A stretch of 64,000 nt of DNA from Tiliqua scincoides (GCF_035046505.1 NC_089822.1:267851024-267915023); one strand, 5' to 3'. Shown: positions 10,832 through 22,339, counted from the first letter of the stretch. Numbers and translations: made by a program. Notes: a model not told the origin generated them from the letters alone.

Positions 10832-11279
10832 CAGGGGTGCACAAACCCCAGTCCTGGGGCCACTTGCAACACTCCCAGTCCGGCCCTCAGGGAGCCCCCA
10901 GTCTCCAATGAGCCTCTGGCCCTCTGGAGACTTGCTGGAGCTCGCGCTGGCCTGATACAACTGCTCTCAGCGTGACACCAACTGTTCAACCTCTCATGTG
11001 AGCTGTGGGACGAGGGCTCCCTCCACTGCTTGCTGTTTCACATCTGTGATGCAGCAGCGGCAGCAAAGGAAAGGCCGGCCTTGCTTTGTGCAAGGCCGTT
11101 TATAGACCATGAGCTATTGCAAGGCCTTCATTCATTCATATAAGTTCCATCTTTAATGTATTCATTTATGTAAATTTATTCAAATGTGAAATGTAAATTA
11201 ACTCTTTTTTTCCCCTGGCCCCCCACACAGTGTCAGAGAGATGATGCTGCCCTTCTGCCAAAAAGTTTAGACACCCCTG
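10832..11279. mobile_element. Non-autonomous hAT element, copy 2
   Basis: Same family as 24-487, starting CAGGGGTGCACAAACC and ending GACACCCCTG. The flanking octamers TTGTAAAT and ATGTAGAT match at 6 of 8 bases, so it is probably older than copy 1. Confidence 0.8.
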
Positions 11280-11348
11280 ATGTAGATTAATGAGACAGAA
11301 AGGAACCCCAGGGAAAACTTTGTGCAAGAAAAGGCACAGTGCTGAGCA

Positions 11349-11575
11349 GAAGCCATCACCACATCATGTGGCAAGCAGTTCCTCAGATTAATTATGCTCT
11401 TGGTAATGAATTATTTTCTTTTGCCTCTTTTCACTCTCCCACCGCTCAATTTTAGTGGATGTTCCCTGGTTCTGCTCTATCCATATCCTGCATAATTTTG
11501 TATGTCTCAATCATGTCCCCTTCAGGCGCCTTTTTCCTAGCCTGAAGAGCCCCAAACGCTGGAGGAGCTTACTTT
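11349..11575 (-). mobile_element. CR1 LINE fragment
   Basis: Minus-strand CR1 C-terminal coding sequence, clearly diverged, without the 3' tail. Confidence 0.7.
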
Positions 11576-11823
11576 ACACCATTCTGTATCATTTGGGGGC
11601 TTCTAAGAATGGACCCCAAGCCTGTAGCCCTTCCCAAATCTCTCTGCTCATTCTGAAAAATTTGCTAGCTTCTGGCAAGCCACAAAATCCCTCTTCTTTT
11701 GGGATACAACCAGGAGGAGGAGATGCATAATTGTGGCTTCAACTTTTCAGGCCCTTTCCATTTACTTTCTACCCACTGCAGCCTGGAACACCCCTGACTC
11801 TTTGCCCCAAATGGACTTGGGAC

Positions 11824-12010
11824 CAGTGGCATAGCTGGAGGGGGTGCAAAGTACTCAGTTTTGCAGGGAGCCTCGCTGTAGCGTGCAAGCAGCCCCTCCC
11901 CCTCGGAGTCATTCCAGGCTATGGGAACAAAATAGAGGCATAAGCTTGCACGCTGCAGCGAGGCTCCCTGCAAAACTTAGTGCTTTGCACCCCCTGTGGC
12001 TACGCCACTC
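11824..12010. mobile_element. hAT fold-back element (CAGTGGCATAGCT family)
   Basis: Starts CAGTGGCATAGCTGGAGG and ends CTGTGGCTACGCCACT. The two halves are inverted copies (GTTTTGCAGGGAGCCTCGC and its complement). I see no clear 8-bp duplication. Other members are at 12927, 18963, 38037 and 63795. Confidence 0.7.
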
Positions 12011-12926
12011 ACCAGGTCCCAGAGGAGGGTCCCTGATCCCAGCTCAGTGGGGGGCAAATCCAGAGGCCAGGAACAGGAAATGACGTCTTCCTCTTGGCTG
12101 CTCTGGGAATCCAGAGTCCCTCCTTTCAACAGTTGGATTGGACCCACCCCACAGATCGGAAACTGATCCCCTCCGTGCCTTGCCCTGCAGGGGAGCAAAG
12201 CAAAGCGAGAGCTGCGCTCCCTGAGCCTGGGGTGCATCAGCTGCAAGGAAGTCTCTGCAGCCTCATCGCAAGGGGGGTGGTGTTTGCACACTTAGCAGCA
12301 CTTCTGGTTCACAATCGGGCATAGCCAAGCGGAGGGCGCCAAGAAATAGGGGGGGGGGCGCCAGAGAGCAATAGAGACAGAACCCCTCCCTACTTGCCTT
12401 GCTCAGCCAGCAGTCAAATGAGAGCCAGAGGTGAGGGTTGCTGCCTAGCTTCTCTATCTCTTCCACCTTCTTATTCCACCCATGGGGGGGAGGGGGAGGG
12501 AATACTGTGCTGTTGATTTTTCTGGGCTGCAGGAAGCAAAAAGTTCAGGCTGCAGAATTAGGGAGGTAAGCAGAAGGGGGGAGAAGAACCCCCCCCCCAA
12601 CTAAAGATCAGAGGAGCCTCAGTGCTGAGGAGCTGCAAAGCTCATGGTGCAGGATCTTGCTGCAGCCCCCAGTCCTCTCTGGGGAGGGGGGTCTCCAGGA
12701 AGCAGCTTTGCTTGCAAGGGGTGGGTAGGTGGGTGCAATATCTCTGGTGGTGCTTTAGAACTGGAGGGGAACCTCTTTTCCACTGCTCTTCTTAAGGGCA
12801 GCATTGCTGATGGGGGCAGGACCACCTGACAAGGCTCTCTTGGCCTTTTTCATGCAGAAAAAAAGATGCACTGCTGCGAAGATACAAGGTAATGGAGATT
12901 TTTTTCTGCAAGCCTCCCCTGGAGAG
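12011..12926. other. No recognisable gene
   Basis: G/C-rich and purine-run sequence with several G and C homopolymers (around 12346, 12484 and 12591). No supported coding region or repeat ends. Confidence 0.4.
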
Positions 12927-13076
12927 CAGTGGTGTAGCTAGAGGGGGGAAAGCACTAAGTTTTGCAGGGCGCCTCACCACAGTGTGCAAGCAGCATCCCC
13001 CCTTCAGAGCCAGCTCACACCGTGGTGAGGCGCCCTGCAAAACTTAGTGCTTTGGCCCCCTCTAGCTATGCTACTC
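12927..13076. mobile_element. Short hAT fold-back element
   Basis: CAGTGGTGTAGCTAGAGG at the left and CTCTAGCTATGCTACTC at the right. The interior is nearly a perfect inverted repeat (GCAGGGCGCCTCACCAC against its complement). The flanking octamers CTGGAGAG and TTGGAGAA match at 6 of 8. Confidence 0.75.
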
Positions 13077-13349
13077 TTGGAGAATCCAACTGGATTCTCT
13101 CCTGTGTGGAAGTGACAAATGAACCAGCCACAGCAGCCTCTCCTCCTTTCCAAAGTAGGGCCCTTCCTTTATATGAGAGAATATCAAATAGTGAGCTTTG
13201 GAAGCCTGAATTCAAGCAGATGGTCAGCTACCTTCATGATTAGCAGATTATTATTATTACTACTACAGACTTCTCAAACTACTTGAAACACAGTTGTTAA
13301 CTGGTGTTGAGCAATTGATCCAAGTCTTGGCCTGAGACCTAAGTATCAA

Positions 13350-13415
13350 CTAGGTGTTGTATGTAGTGTTGTATGATACAACACCTAGTGTTGTATCAAC
13401 TAGGTGTAAGTATGT
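13350..13415. repeat. Short inverted/direct repeat cluster
   Basis: AACTAGGTGTTGTAT, its inverse ATACAACACCTAG and a further direct copy lie within about 65 bp and could form a hairpin. No gene association seen. Confidence 0.5.
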
Positions 13416-13526
13416 ATCAGGTTCCTAAAAGCACTGTCTTTTGCAAATCTGATGGTGTTGTTATTTAAGTAAGCTGCAGTCATTTAATTATTAAGTAATT
13501 ATAATAATTTAAATACTGAATACAAG

Positions 13527-13680
13527 TATTTTATTATTATTATTATTATTAAGAATGTTTATACCCTGCTTTTCAACAAAAAATTCAAGAAGTGTTTTAC
13601 AGAGAAAATCAAATAACTAACTGGCTCCTTGGTCCAAAAGGGCTCACAGTCTAAACAAATTAGAACAATTTCATGCATCT
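13527..13680. repeat. (ATT)n and interspersed tail repeat
   Basis: A TTATTATT run followed by the TTTATACCCTGCTTTTCAAC and GGGCTCACAGTCTAAA blocks also seen at 3218, 30521 and 45641. Confidence 0.6.
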
Positions 13681-13710
13681 CCTAAGATGCATGAAGAAGC
13701 AACATCCCCT

Positions 13711-14321
13711 TTAAGAACATAAGAACATAAGAACAGCCCCACTGGATCAGGCCATAGGCCCATCTAGTCCAGCTTCCTGTATCTCACAGCGGCCCACCAA
13801 ATGCCCCAGGGAGCACACCAGATAATAAGAGACCTCATCCTGGTGCCCTCCCTTGCATCTGGCATTCTGACATAGCCCATTTCTAAAATCAGGAGGTTGC
13901 GCATACACATCATGGCTTGTACCCCGTAATGGATTTTTCCTCCAGAAACTTGTCCAATCCCCTTTTAAAGGCGTCTAGGCTAGACGCCAGCACCACATCC
14001 TGCGGCAAGGAGTTCCACAGACCGACCACACGCTGAGTAAAGAAATATTTTCTTTTGTCTGTCCTAACCCGCCCAACACTCAATTTTAGTGGATGTCCCC
14101 TGGTTCTGGTATTATGTGAGAGTGTAAAGAGCATCTCCCTATCCACTCTGTCCATCCCCTGCATAATTTTGTATGTCTCAATCATGTCCCCCCTCAGGCG
14201 TCTCTTTTCTAGGCTGAAGAGGCCCAAACGCCGTAGCCTTTCCTCATAAGGAAGGTGCCCCAGCCCCGTAATCATCTTAGTCGCTCTCTTTTGCACCTTT
14301 AAAATTGGCACTTTAGCACAG
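13711..14321 (-). mobile_element. CR1 LINE, 3' end with coding C-terminus
   Basis: The minus strand is open for about 130 codons of the CR1 reverse-transcriptase C-terminus: VQKRATKMITGLGHLPYEE, LRRLGLFSLEKRRLRGD, GLWNSLPQDVV. It then runs into the 3' UTR and ends in three TTCTTATG-type units. One of the better preserved copies in the window. Confidence 0.9.
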
Positions 14322-14343
14322 AGACCTCCTGTGTAACAGCACC

Positions 14344-14480
14344 ATAAGAACATCAGAACAGCCCCACTGGATCAGGCCATAGGCCCATCTAGTCCAGCTT
14401 CCTGTATCTCACAGCAGCCTACCAAATGCCCCACAGAGCACATCAGGTAACAAGAGAACTCATCCTGGTGCCCTCCCTCC
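14344..14480 (-). mobile_element. CR1 3' tail fragment
   Basis: CR1 3' UTR only, minus orientation, about 137 bp. Confidence 0.75.
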
Positions 14481-14581
14481 ATCCCAGTGTTCGGTGACTT
14501 CCAGTTCAACCAAGCTCGGAGCTTGAGTGCTGCACAGCTATATGGGGGGGGGGGGGAGAAGGATAGCACTGCTCACAACTA

Positions 14582-14690
14582 AGGGCGAAATCCTAACCAG
14601 CTTTCCAGCTCTGGCATAGCTATGCCAGTGGGGCATGTGCTGCATCTGCAGTTGGGGATCAGTCATGGAGCCCTCCTCCAGACATAACTG
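14582..14690. mobile_element. Partial Harbinger-like MITE
   Basis: Begins GGGCGAAATCCTAACCAGC and includes the GCTATGCCAGTGGGGCATG block of the family at 5465 and 25421. The right end is missing. Confidence 0.5.
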
Positions 14691-14853
14691 GAAGTCACCA
14701 GTGCAAACCAGAAATGCCTGTCGGCTGCATCCCAGAGGTCCTCTGAGGATATCCAGCTGTGGGCTTGGTATTCATGCACATTCAAATCCACATATGCTGA
14801 GCCCATGGATAAAAGTCTTCTTTGTCTCCCTCAGAAGTGGTGGGATGGCATCT

Positions 14854-15053
14854 NNNNNNNNNNNNNNNNNNNNNNNNNNNNNNNNNNNNNNNNNNNNNNN
14901 NNNNNNNNNNNNNNNNNNNNNNNNNNNNNNNNNNNNNNNNNNNNNNNNNNNNNNNNNNNNNNNNNNNNNNNNNNNNNNNNNNNNNNNNNNNNNNNNNNNN
15001 NNNNNNNNNNNNNNNNNNNNNNNNNNNNNNNNNNNNNNNNNNNNNNNNNNNNN
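14854..15053. other. Assembly gap (200 N)
   Basis: Exactly 200 undetermined bases. The round number suggests a placeholder, so the true length is unknown. Exons of the zinc-finger gene that follows may be hidden here or missing. Confidence 0.99.
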
Positions 15054-15390
15054 TTAAAATGTTTGTGTAAAAGTGTCCCCTAGAGCCTTAGAGAGTCCTT
15101 TGGTGATTTTAAAAAGTTTCTGTATTGGTTTCTGTATGATGTCCCTGTTTACATGCCTTAAAAATGTACTTTCTGAAGAGTTTTGCACAGTCCAAGGACT
15201 GTTCGTGACTGTTTCTGTTCAGTTTCAGTCAGATGGTCCTGCCTCATGTTTGCTGATTTTTAAATGTTTTTCTGTCATGTTTAAAAAGTTGAAGTTTTGT
15301 GCTTGAAATTTTTGAAATCCTCTGTACAGTATGTATGCCTTTAAAGAGCACTTAATAAACACTTTGTAAACCAAATTTGGCTTTGTTCTG
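15054..15390 (+). other. 3'-UTR-like sequence with AATAAA
   Basis: AT-rich, repeat-poor sequence containing TTAATAAACACTTTG near 15352, which looks like a polyadenylation signal on the plus strand. It could be the 3' end of a transcript whose coding part lies in or before the gap. No coding region is visible. Confidence 0.3.
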
Positions 15391-15397
15391 ACTTTTT

Positions 15398-15529
15398 TTT
15401 TTTGCCCATAGGAACACATTAATTAAATTTCAATGCGTTCCTATGGGAAACCGCGCTTCGCAAGAAGAAATTTTCGCAATACGAAACGACTTGCGGAACG
15501 AATTAATTTCGTCTTGCGAGGCATCACTG
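15398..15529. mobile_element. Palindromic DNA-transposon remnant
   Basis: Holds the inverted pair CCCATAGGAAC and GTTCCTATGGG, then a CGCTTCGCAAGAAGAAA/TTCGTCTTGCGAGG pair, and ends GGCATCACTG followed by TA. A TA-flanked CAGTGATGCCTCGC end suggests a Tc1/mariner-type or similar cut-and-paste element. Confidence 0.5.
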
Positions 15530-15650
15530 TACTTGCCTTAAAGGTAGTGTGTGGCCCAATTAATTGGGGGTATCCTTTAAGTTGATCAAAAGGTGGTCTT
15601 TTTTTAATTATTTGAGCATTGCAGCCTGACTTTTCTCATTTCTCCACCAG

Positions 15651-16438
15651 GCAAAGAGCAGATGAGCATTCACAAGGGTCACAGTTATGGGCCTGAAGAT
15701 TCCGAGCATGGGTCCTCAACAAGGAGAACAGAAGAGAATGTTTCCTCGTGCAGTGAGCAGGAAAATGCCCCTGAGAGTCAAGAATGGCAGCGTGAAGCCC
15801 AGCCAAGAGTGCAAATGGATGAATCTCTTTCCTGTGGGGGCAGTTTCAAGGACTTAACTGAAACCACAGACCAGGAGGGAACCCACACTGGTAAGAGGCA
15901 AAACGCATACACTGCTTGTGGGAAAAGCTACAATCCGAGCGCAGGCCTCCTCCTCAGCCAGAGAGGAAAGCCACAGAACAAGTGCTTGATTTGTGGGAAG
16001 TCCTTCCTTTATAGCTCAGACCTCATCATTCACCATGGAATCCACACTGGGGAGAGACCCTATGAATGTCCTGACTGCGGCAAAAGGTTCAGTCGCGGCT
16101 CAGATCGCAATCGTCACCAGAGAATCCACACGCAAGAAAAACTGTACAAATGCCTGGTCTGTGGAAAGTGCTTCCTTTACAGCTCAGACCTGATCATTCA
16201 TCAGAGAATCCATACTGGAGAGAGACCCTATGAGTGCCTGGACTGTGGGAAAAGGTTCAGCTGCAGTTCGGATCGGAATCGGCATCAGAGAATCCACACC
16301 GGGGAGAAACCCTACGTGTGTTTGGACTGCGGGAAAAGGTTCAGTCAGAAAGTTCATCTTAATAGGCATCGTAGAATCCATATGGGAGAGAAATCGTACA
16401 AATGCCCGGAATATGGTGAAAGCTTCAGTGTGAGCTGA
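15651..16438 (+). CDS. C2H2 zinc-finger gene, last exon (different subfamily)
   Basis: The acceptor TTCTCCACCAG ends at 15650. The exon enters in phase 1, reads GKEQMSIHKGHSYG and stays open to TGA at 16436-16438. An acidic/Ser-rich lead of about 80 residues is followed by a decayed finger (TACGKSYNPSAGLLLSQ). Five good fingers come next, then a last half finger in which the second Cys is Tyr (CPEYGE) before the stop. Fingers 1-2 and 3-4 of the good set are a duplicated pair (LYSSDLIIH, then SDRNRHQRIH). Upstream exons are not visible; the gap lies 600 bp before. Likely a DNA-binding nuclear protein, or a gene losing its C-terminus. Confidence 0.75.
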
Positions 16439-16599
16439 AATATCACTGTGCATGACAAAATATATACACTTAAAAACAAAACGAGCCTGGATTTTGTTGT
16501 TCCAAAGGTGTTGTATGTTATACATTCTAGTTTGGTCATACTCTTGCCTTTAGCCAAGGTTGTTATTATTTTACATTGCTCATAATTTCCAGATCCCTG

Positions 16600-16746
16600 T
16601 TTTCTTCTCTGTCAGCTCTTTCAAGTTCCTAGAGTTGGCCACAAAGATCTCAGGAAAACCATGGCCCAGCAAAGAATCCACACTGGCAAAAGGTGAAACC
16701 CCTGCCATGTTTATGGGAAAGATTCAGCCTGAGTTAAGGCACCACT
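16600..16746 (+). pseudogene. Eroded finger remnants after the stop
   Basis: Out of frame, the plus strand still resembles QQRIHTGKR and CHVYGKDSA, that is, one or two old fingers beyond the present stop at 16438. The array was once longer. Confidence 0.5.
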
Positions 16747-16799
16747 AAGGTAAGAACTCTCACAAGTTCACCAGCTGGCAGCAGTTCTCCAGGGTCTCA

Positions 16800-16905
16800 G
16801 GGATTTCTCTCTGCCCTACCCGGAGAGGTTGCCAGGGGCGGAACCTGGGATGCTCTGCAGACAAGGCAGGGCTGGCTCTTCCACTCAGCTACAACCCCCA
16901 CTTGG
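16800..16905 (-). mobile_element. tRNA-derived SINE head
   Basis: The minus strand reads GGGGTTGTAGCTGAGTGG-AAGAGC, an A-box-like start, then CAGGTTCCGCCCCTGG, a B-box-like segment: the layout of a tRNA-derived SINE promoter. Not a functional tRNA, because the stems do not close. Confidence 0.6.
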
Positions 16906-17099
16906 TGACCACTGGTTTAAATGGCAGTTTGAATCCAAACAGGAGGGCTTGGGGACACTCCTCCCCACCAATGACAGGGGTGGCTTTGCCTACCTTGGGC
17001 TCAGCAGTAGGGGATCCACAGGGACACTGCCCCACCCCCCCAGCACCTGTCCCTGGACCAGATCTGGGACCACATCCAGATCCCATGACATAGCAGGGG

Positions 17100-17235
17100 A
17101 ACCCTTGTGAAGGGCATTACAGGAGTTAGTCAACATTCCCTTAGTTTGAGGATGCCTCTGTGAGTGCCACCCAACTGCAGCATGCAGCACATGCCCCACT
17201 GGCTCAGCTATGGAAGTGCTGGAAAGTTGGTTTGA
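17100..17235. mobile_element. Partial Harbinger-like MITE
   Basis: Contains the AGTTTGAGGATGCCTCTGTGAGTGCCACCCAACTGC block and the GCTATGGAAGTGCTGGAAAG end shared with 5465 and 25421. Confidence 0.5.
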
Positions 17236-18962
17236 ATTTGGGCCTTAGTCATTCAACTGAAGCAAACCTGAGCTTGAAGGTTTGAGTCCCTGGAATGTGG
17301 GGACTCACAGCTTGCAAGGGCTGGAGAGTCAGCCTGCAGGTCTTAAGCTTCTCCTTGGCTAAAGGACTGGCTGTTAAAAGGGGGGGGGGGTCGCCCCTTA
17401 TGGGGCTGGTGGGCTCGTGAGGTGTGGTTGTGTGTGACACCAATATTGGTATTTTTCTGAGGGAGGAGCAAACAGGTTATGGGAAGCTCAAAACTGCATT
17501 TGGCTATTTGAGTCCCATCTCTATAAGCTGGGCATCCTACTTTCAACTCAGCATTGACGCACATGCTATGTCTTCAAATTACTTGATTACTAAGTTTCAT
17601 GTGTGTGAGGATGCAGCCTGTTGGGCCCAAAGTATGCAGGGTGTCCCGGGCCACAGAGAAGGCACTCTGCCTGAATCCCAAGGGTGCTCCACATTTCTGT
17701 GGAGAGGTCACAAGAGGGGACCTTCCTGTGGATTTTCTCAGGTCTCACAGTGGCTTTCATCTCAAATTATTTTCAGAGAAATGCTAAAATGTCTGTTGTT
17801 TTGTGCAGTGGGGCTTGCCCTTGAGCACTTTCATACTTTTCACCCTGGCTCTGAGCTCAGCCACACGGGGAAGGTCAGGAGTGGATTTCCACAGGCTCCA
17901 TTTTATCCTCCACCTTGATTGAACTTGCATTGTGTTGCCCTCGTGTGAGTGAAGCCTTGTCACCAACCAAACGTCAGCCATGCACAGACAGGGAAGACAA
18001 TGTTCGCAGTGCTGTCGTCCATCTGCAGTCCCTTGGCTGGTGAATGAAGCAGGGACTGTAGTGTTCGTTAGTGTCAGTAGGGTGGAGCAGGGGCCTTGTC
18101 GCACTGTGTCGCACACATCGGCCCTCCACGCCACCCAGTCTCTGAGAAACTTGACTGCAAAAAACAACCACGCTTTCAATGCCACACTTGCAACTGGTGG
18201 GGCTTTCCGCCTCTCAGCCCGTGCTGCTGTAGCTGCCACACAGAGCTTTGGCCAACTCCGCAATGAGCTGAAAATAATTGCTAAAGACCAGTAAGTACTG
18301 CTGGTGCCACAACAGCCTGTGTAAGCAAGCCCTCCCACTTGCTTTGCACACCTTGTTCCTTCTCCTGTGGAGGCTCCCCAGTCTCCTGGAGAAGGAATGG
18401 GGCATGCAAAGGATGCCCCCTCCTCGAGGGAGACCATGGAAGTGACATCACCGCGTCAGGAGCCATCACCGCTTAGGGTTCCAGAACAGTGCATTATGGC
18501 TCCGAGCGCATGCGCTGCTGCAGCCGACAAAACAACGTTGTGCTCTTAAATACGTCCGCAATCTGGATGACTTTTTATACATTTGTTCAATTAAATTGGT
18601 TTTGTTACATTGCACTTGTATAGATGTGATACAAATGCTGTAACAACGTGATCTTGTGGGCACCGTCATCTTCTGGGCAACTCCCACTGAAATGGATGGG
18701 AGCAGCATCGAGGAGGAGTTTACACCCCCTCCCCATTTGTTTCATTGGGGCTTACACAGAGCCTGTCCGGGGGGGTGGGGGGGGGTTCACGCTCTGAATT
18801 TGTCATTTGCACCAATTACTTATTAAAACCAAAATGAAAGCTGGCCCTTTAAATGGTGTTACTATTTCCTGAAGGAGGCTTCTTCCCTCCAAATCTAGAA
18901 CGAACTCTCTTTAGAAGCTTTTACAGCCAAGGAGGAGGTTAGTTTTCTGGATCATGTGGGGG
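17236..18962. other. No supported gene
   Basis: Unique-looking sequence. Open frames of 100-200 codons occur on both strands around 17784-18437, but none shows a domain. A near-palindromic GCGCATGCGC at about 18507, an NRF-1-like motif, could mark a promoter, but no exon can be tied to it. Confidence 0.35.
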
Positions 18963-20135
18963 CAGTGGCATAGCTAGAGGGGGGGCAAGGCACTAGGTTT
19001 TGCAGGGCACCTCACCCAGCGTGCAAGCGGCCCCTCCTCTTCAGAGTGAACGCAGGGAGGCATGCCTCATCTGGGAGCGTTTCACGGAGGCCTTCTGGGC
19101 ATTCGCCTCCATGTTGCTCCCCCTGCCTGGAATGGCTCGGAAGGGGAGGGCGAGAGGGAGGGGCCACTTGCACGCTGCAGGGAGGCGCTGTCGTACACTC
19201 CCGGGGTTTTGGGGTGCTCAGAGTTCTTGGTTCTCGAACCCTAGAGCCCTCAAGGACCCCTGCTCGGTAGAACTGCCACCACCCTGTATGTGCCAGTGCC
19301 TCAGTCCAGGGACACTGAGACCCTCTAGGCTTAATTCGATCCCTTGCAGGCACTGAGCACTTTCTTTAATTAAAGCCTCAGTCCTCAAGTTACTAGTCCT
19401 CAATGAGTATTTGGTAGCTTGCTGAACGGCTAGGCAGGATTCTGAAACTTGGTCCCCAACAGACAATGAAACAGCTTAGTAAAAGGTTTTTTACTTTATT
19501 GAGTACATAGGGTTACATAAAGTTACAAAAGGCAGCAAATGCTAGAGGCATAACAGTATAAAAATAACAAAGCTAACTGGCTATCTCTGTTATTCCCTTC
19601 TCTCACCTGGGTCAGCTTTCTTTTCTTTTGTAGATCTTTCAGCCCCAGTTACCTAAGAGGCCACCTGGCTGGATCAGGCGCTCCCTGCAGGATTTTGCAC
19701 CCACAACCTTTTCCACCAAAAGAACTCAGACACACCCCTTGGGCTTTGTTCTTATACTTCTCAGGCTAGCAGGACTGAGGTGACTCTGTACTCATTTGAA
19801 CTGTCCAATCAGAGACCTGTGGGGCCAGAATCTTCCCTAAGTGGGGCTGGATGCTAGCCCTCTCAGCTCTCTCCTCCCCACTGGAGATCCACAGCTGCAT
19901 TCCCCCTTGATGGGCGCCTTTCTGTCTGCTTAGGTGCTACATTATCACCTCCCATTGAGTTGTAAATTCCCTTGGCTGTTGTTACTCACATCCTTGCAGC
20001 TAGGAACTGCCAGCCCTTCTCTGTTACTGGTTTACTTGGTTCAGGCTCTACACTCCACTAGGCCCAAACTGTACATATTCATGACAGGCGCCCTGCAAAA
20101 CATAGTGCTTTGCACGCCCTCTAGCTACACCACTG
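18963..20135. mobile_element. hAT fold-back element interrupted by a solo LTR
   Basis: Left end CAGTGGCATAGCTAGAGG at 18963, right end CTCTAGCTACACCACTG at 20135. The flanking octamers TGTGGGGG and CACGGGGG differ by three transitions. Without the LTR at 19189-20086 the element is about 275 bp, like its relatives. Confidence 0.75.
19189..20086 (-). mobile_element. Solo LTR (fossil)
   Basis: 898 bp, with TGTC...GACA ends. On the minus strand it holds a TATA-like box (AGTATAAGAAC) and an AATAAA signal. A perfect 5-bp target duplication GGCGC sits at 19184-19188 and 20087-20091, inside the hAT fold-back element. No internal viral genes are present, so it is a solo LTR left by LTR-LTR recombination. 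Family (ERV or Gypsy-like) is not determined. It is younger than the hAT copy it interrupts. Confidence 0.85.
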
Positions 20136-21120
20136 CACGGGGGAAGTGGTTTGTGTGTATGCAGAGAGGCGGTTTGGCTGCTGTTGTCTTATGTGACAAG
20201 ACAGATGAAGGACGTGGAACAGGTGAAACAACCATGTGCATCAAATCAGTCACAAAGCAAAGCAGCCTTCCAAACTCCAGCCCTGAGCTTGTAGCTGGAC
20301 ACTCAAGCTCACTGCTTTTCTAACCCCAGGGCCAGTTCAGACATGCAAAGTCTTACTGCCATGACAGTCTGACTGCTCCCACTGGGGTATTTGCACGAAG
20401 AGTGTAATATGTGACCTTGACCGTCTCTAGATTCTGATGCTGTGAGCCAAGAGCTCTCACTAAACTGGCCAAAGTGATGCCATTTTAACCACAGTTCTGA
20501 CTGGTACTAAAATGATTGTTGGCAAGAAGCTGTGAGCCACCCCTAACCCAGTGTCTGGCTCCCTAGTGCCCTAGTCCTGAAGACCAGACAGAGCTGGTCT
20601 GCGTTATCTTGCCAAAGCAAGAACCAACAGGAGGAGTAAAGGGGGTGTTTGAGTGCATCATTGGAAATTTACTGGACTTTTTGCCTGTTGAATGTATAGC
20701 TTTGGCTGCGTCCAGCTGACACTTGCGCATGTTCTGAGGCAACTGGCCTCCTTGCTGTTTTCTGTGAGTTTGAGTGGAACTAATCTGTGAGGGCAGACTA
20801 ATCAAAGGGCAACGTGTGCAATTGTGACAGCCTGTTTTGCAAGTGCTGCAGTTGCATTTGCTATTGGGCTTGCAGGAATCACACCCAGATAGGTCTGCTT
20901 CACACAAGCTTGGTGGCTAGCAGCTGAAACACACGGCCATTGAAAAGCGTTGTGTGTCAGGCAACAATTCAGGATGAAAGAACTAACAGCGGCAGCTTAC
21001 TCACGTGTGCAGTTCCCACTTGAAGCCATGGTCTGGTAAGGGAGGAGGTCCATGGGGTGACACCATGCGTTCTCGCATCAGATGACACCAATCATAGTTA
21101 CCCCTTCCTTGGCAAACAGA
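20136..21120. other. No recognisable feature
   Basis: No supported genes or repeat ends seen. Confidence 0.4.
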
Positions 21121-21124
21121 GATC

Positions 21125-22065
21125 TGGCCAAGGAAGTGCATAACCTGCAATGTGAGAGGTCCAACTGAATTAGGCCAACGGGGGGCTGACCGAGTCCAGC
21201 CTCCTCTTTCCCACAGTGGCCACCAGTTGCCTCCTGGAAGCCCACAAACAGGAAAGAAAGGCCTAAGCCACCCCCTCCCCGCCAGAGCCTTTGGGACTCA
21301 CAGATGCACACGACTGCTGAACTCAGATCTCCCACAGAGCATCACGCCTAGTGGCTGTTGACAGACATGTCCTCCATGAACTTGTCCAACTGTCCTGTGA
21401 CCTTCTCTTCTTCCCCAGTCTGGAAACTGGACTTTGAGCACCCCCTCCTACCCCTTGGGACTTCTGACAAGATTCTTCCTTATCACAGATGTCCTCCTCT
21501 CTCCTTGGCTGGACCAAGCCCTTTCTCCCTTTTTCGGCCTTAGCCCCACTTTTCATACACTCTGGTCTCCCTTCCTTCACCCCATCTTTTCCCCAAATTC
21601 TGTGCTCCTCTTCTTCACCACTAGTCTTCCTCTCCCTGCTTCGCTCTCTGCTCCTTTCTCTGCTCCCCTGTCCGCCACTCTGTCTCTCTCTCTCATGTCC
21701 CCACTCACTCTTATACCTCATCCACTCCATCCTATGGGCTGCTGCCAGTCCCCCCCATCCCAGCTGACCACTACCAACTGCGTTGCCTCCCAGCACAGTT
21801 GCAATGGCATCACTGCCATGTGCCATCAGACCCACAATTGGCCATCACCTCAACTTCATGGTGCCGCAGACTGTCACAGTTCCCCAGGAGGCACCTCTTT
21901 TAGAGCCATCCCAGCCAGTGGCCAACCAACTTCACTTCCTGTGGCAATGAATTCCACAGGCCAACCATGTGCTGCGTGGAGAAGAACCTCCTTTTGTCCT
22001 CTCCAAATGTCTTCCCAATCAGGTCCCTTGGCTCATCCATAGACAGGCTGCTTTGAGAAAGGGAG
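21125..22065 (-). mobile_element. Old CR1/L2-like LINE fragment, interrupted
   Basis: Diverged CR1-type 3' sequence at 21125-21395 resumes at about 21905-22065 (CACTTCCTGTGGCAATGAATTCCACAGG). About 500 bp of pyrimidine-rich sequence of unknown origin lies between. Confidence 0.5.
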
Positions 22066-22339
22066 AGAAAAAGGAGTGACAAGGAAGATCCAACTGTATT
22101 TGGCTATGTAAGTACTATTTTAATCATACCATCATGAACATGATATTCTGAATTTCTAATCAAGCTCACATAAATACTCTGCAGGGATAGGTTTCATCAG
22201 ATGCAATATCTCTTAATATCAATGCAGCCTTTGTTCTTCTGAGAACTGTTTTCGAAGTTGGTTTTCACAGATAGTGTACTGCTCTTGTTAGCAGTACTGA
22301 AATTCCTTGCATGGCATTTTTAACGTGAAGGGAGGTTTG

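Noticed and set aside
13711-14353. Possible independent host gene of about 147 codons
   Set aside because: The protein is the CR1 reverse-transcriptase C-terminus and is repeated many times in the window.
16835-16905. Possible tRNA gene on the minus strand
   Set aside because: A-box and B-box are present but acceptor and anticodon stems do not pair; it is the head of a tRNA-derived SINE.
17784-18437. Open frame of about 217 codons on the minus strand
   Set aside because: No domain, no homologous copy in the window and competing open frames on the other strand.
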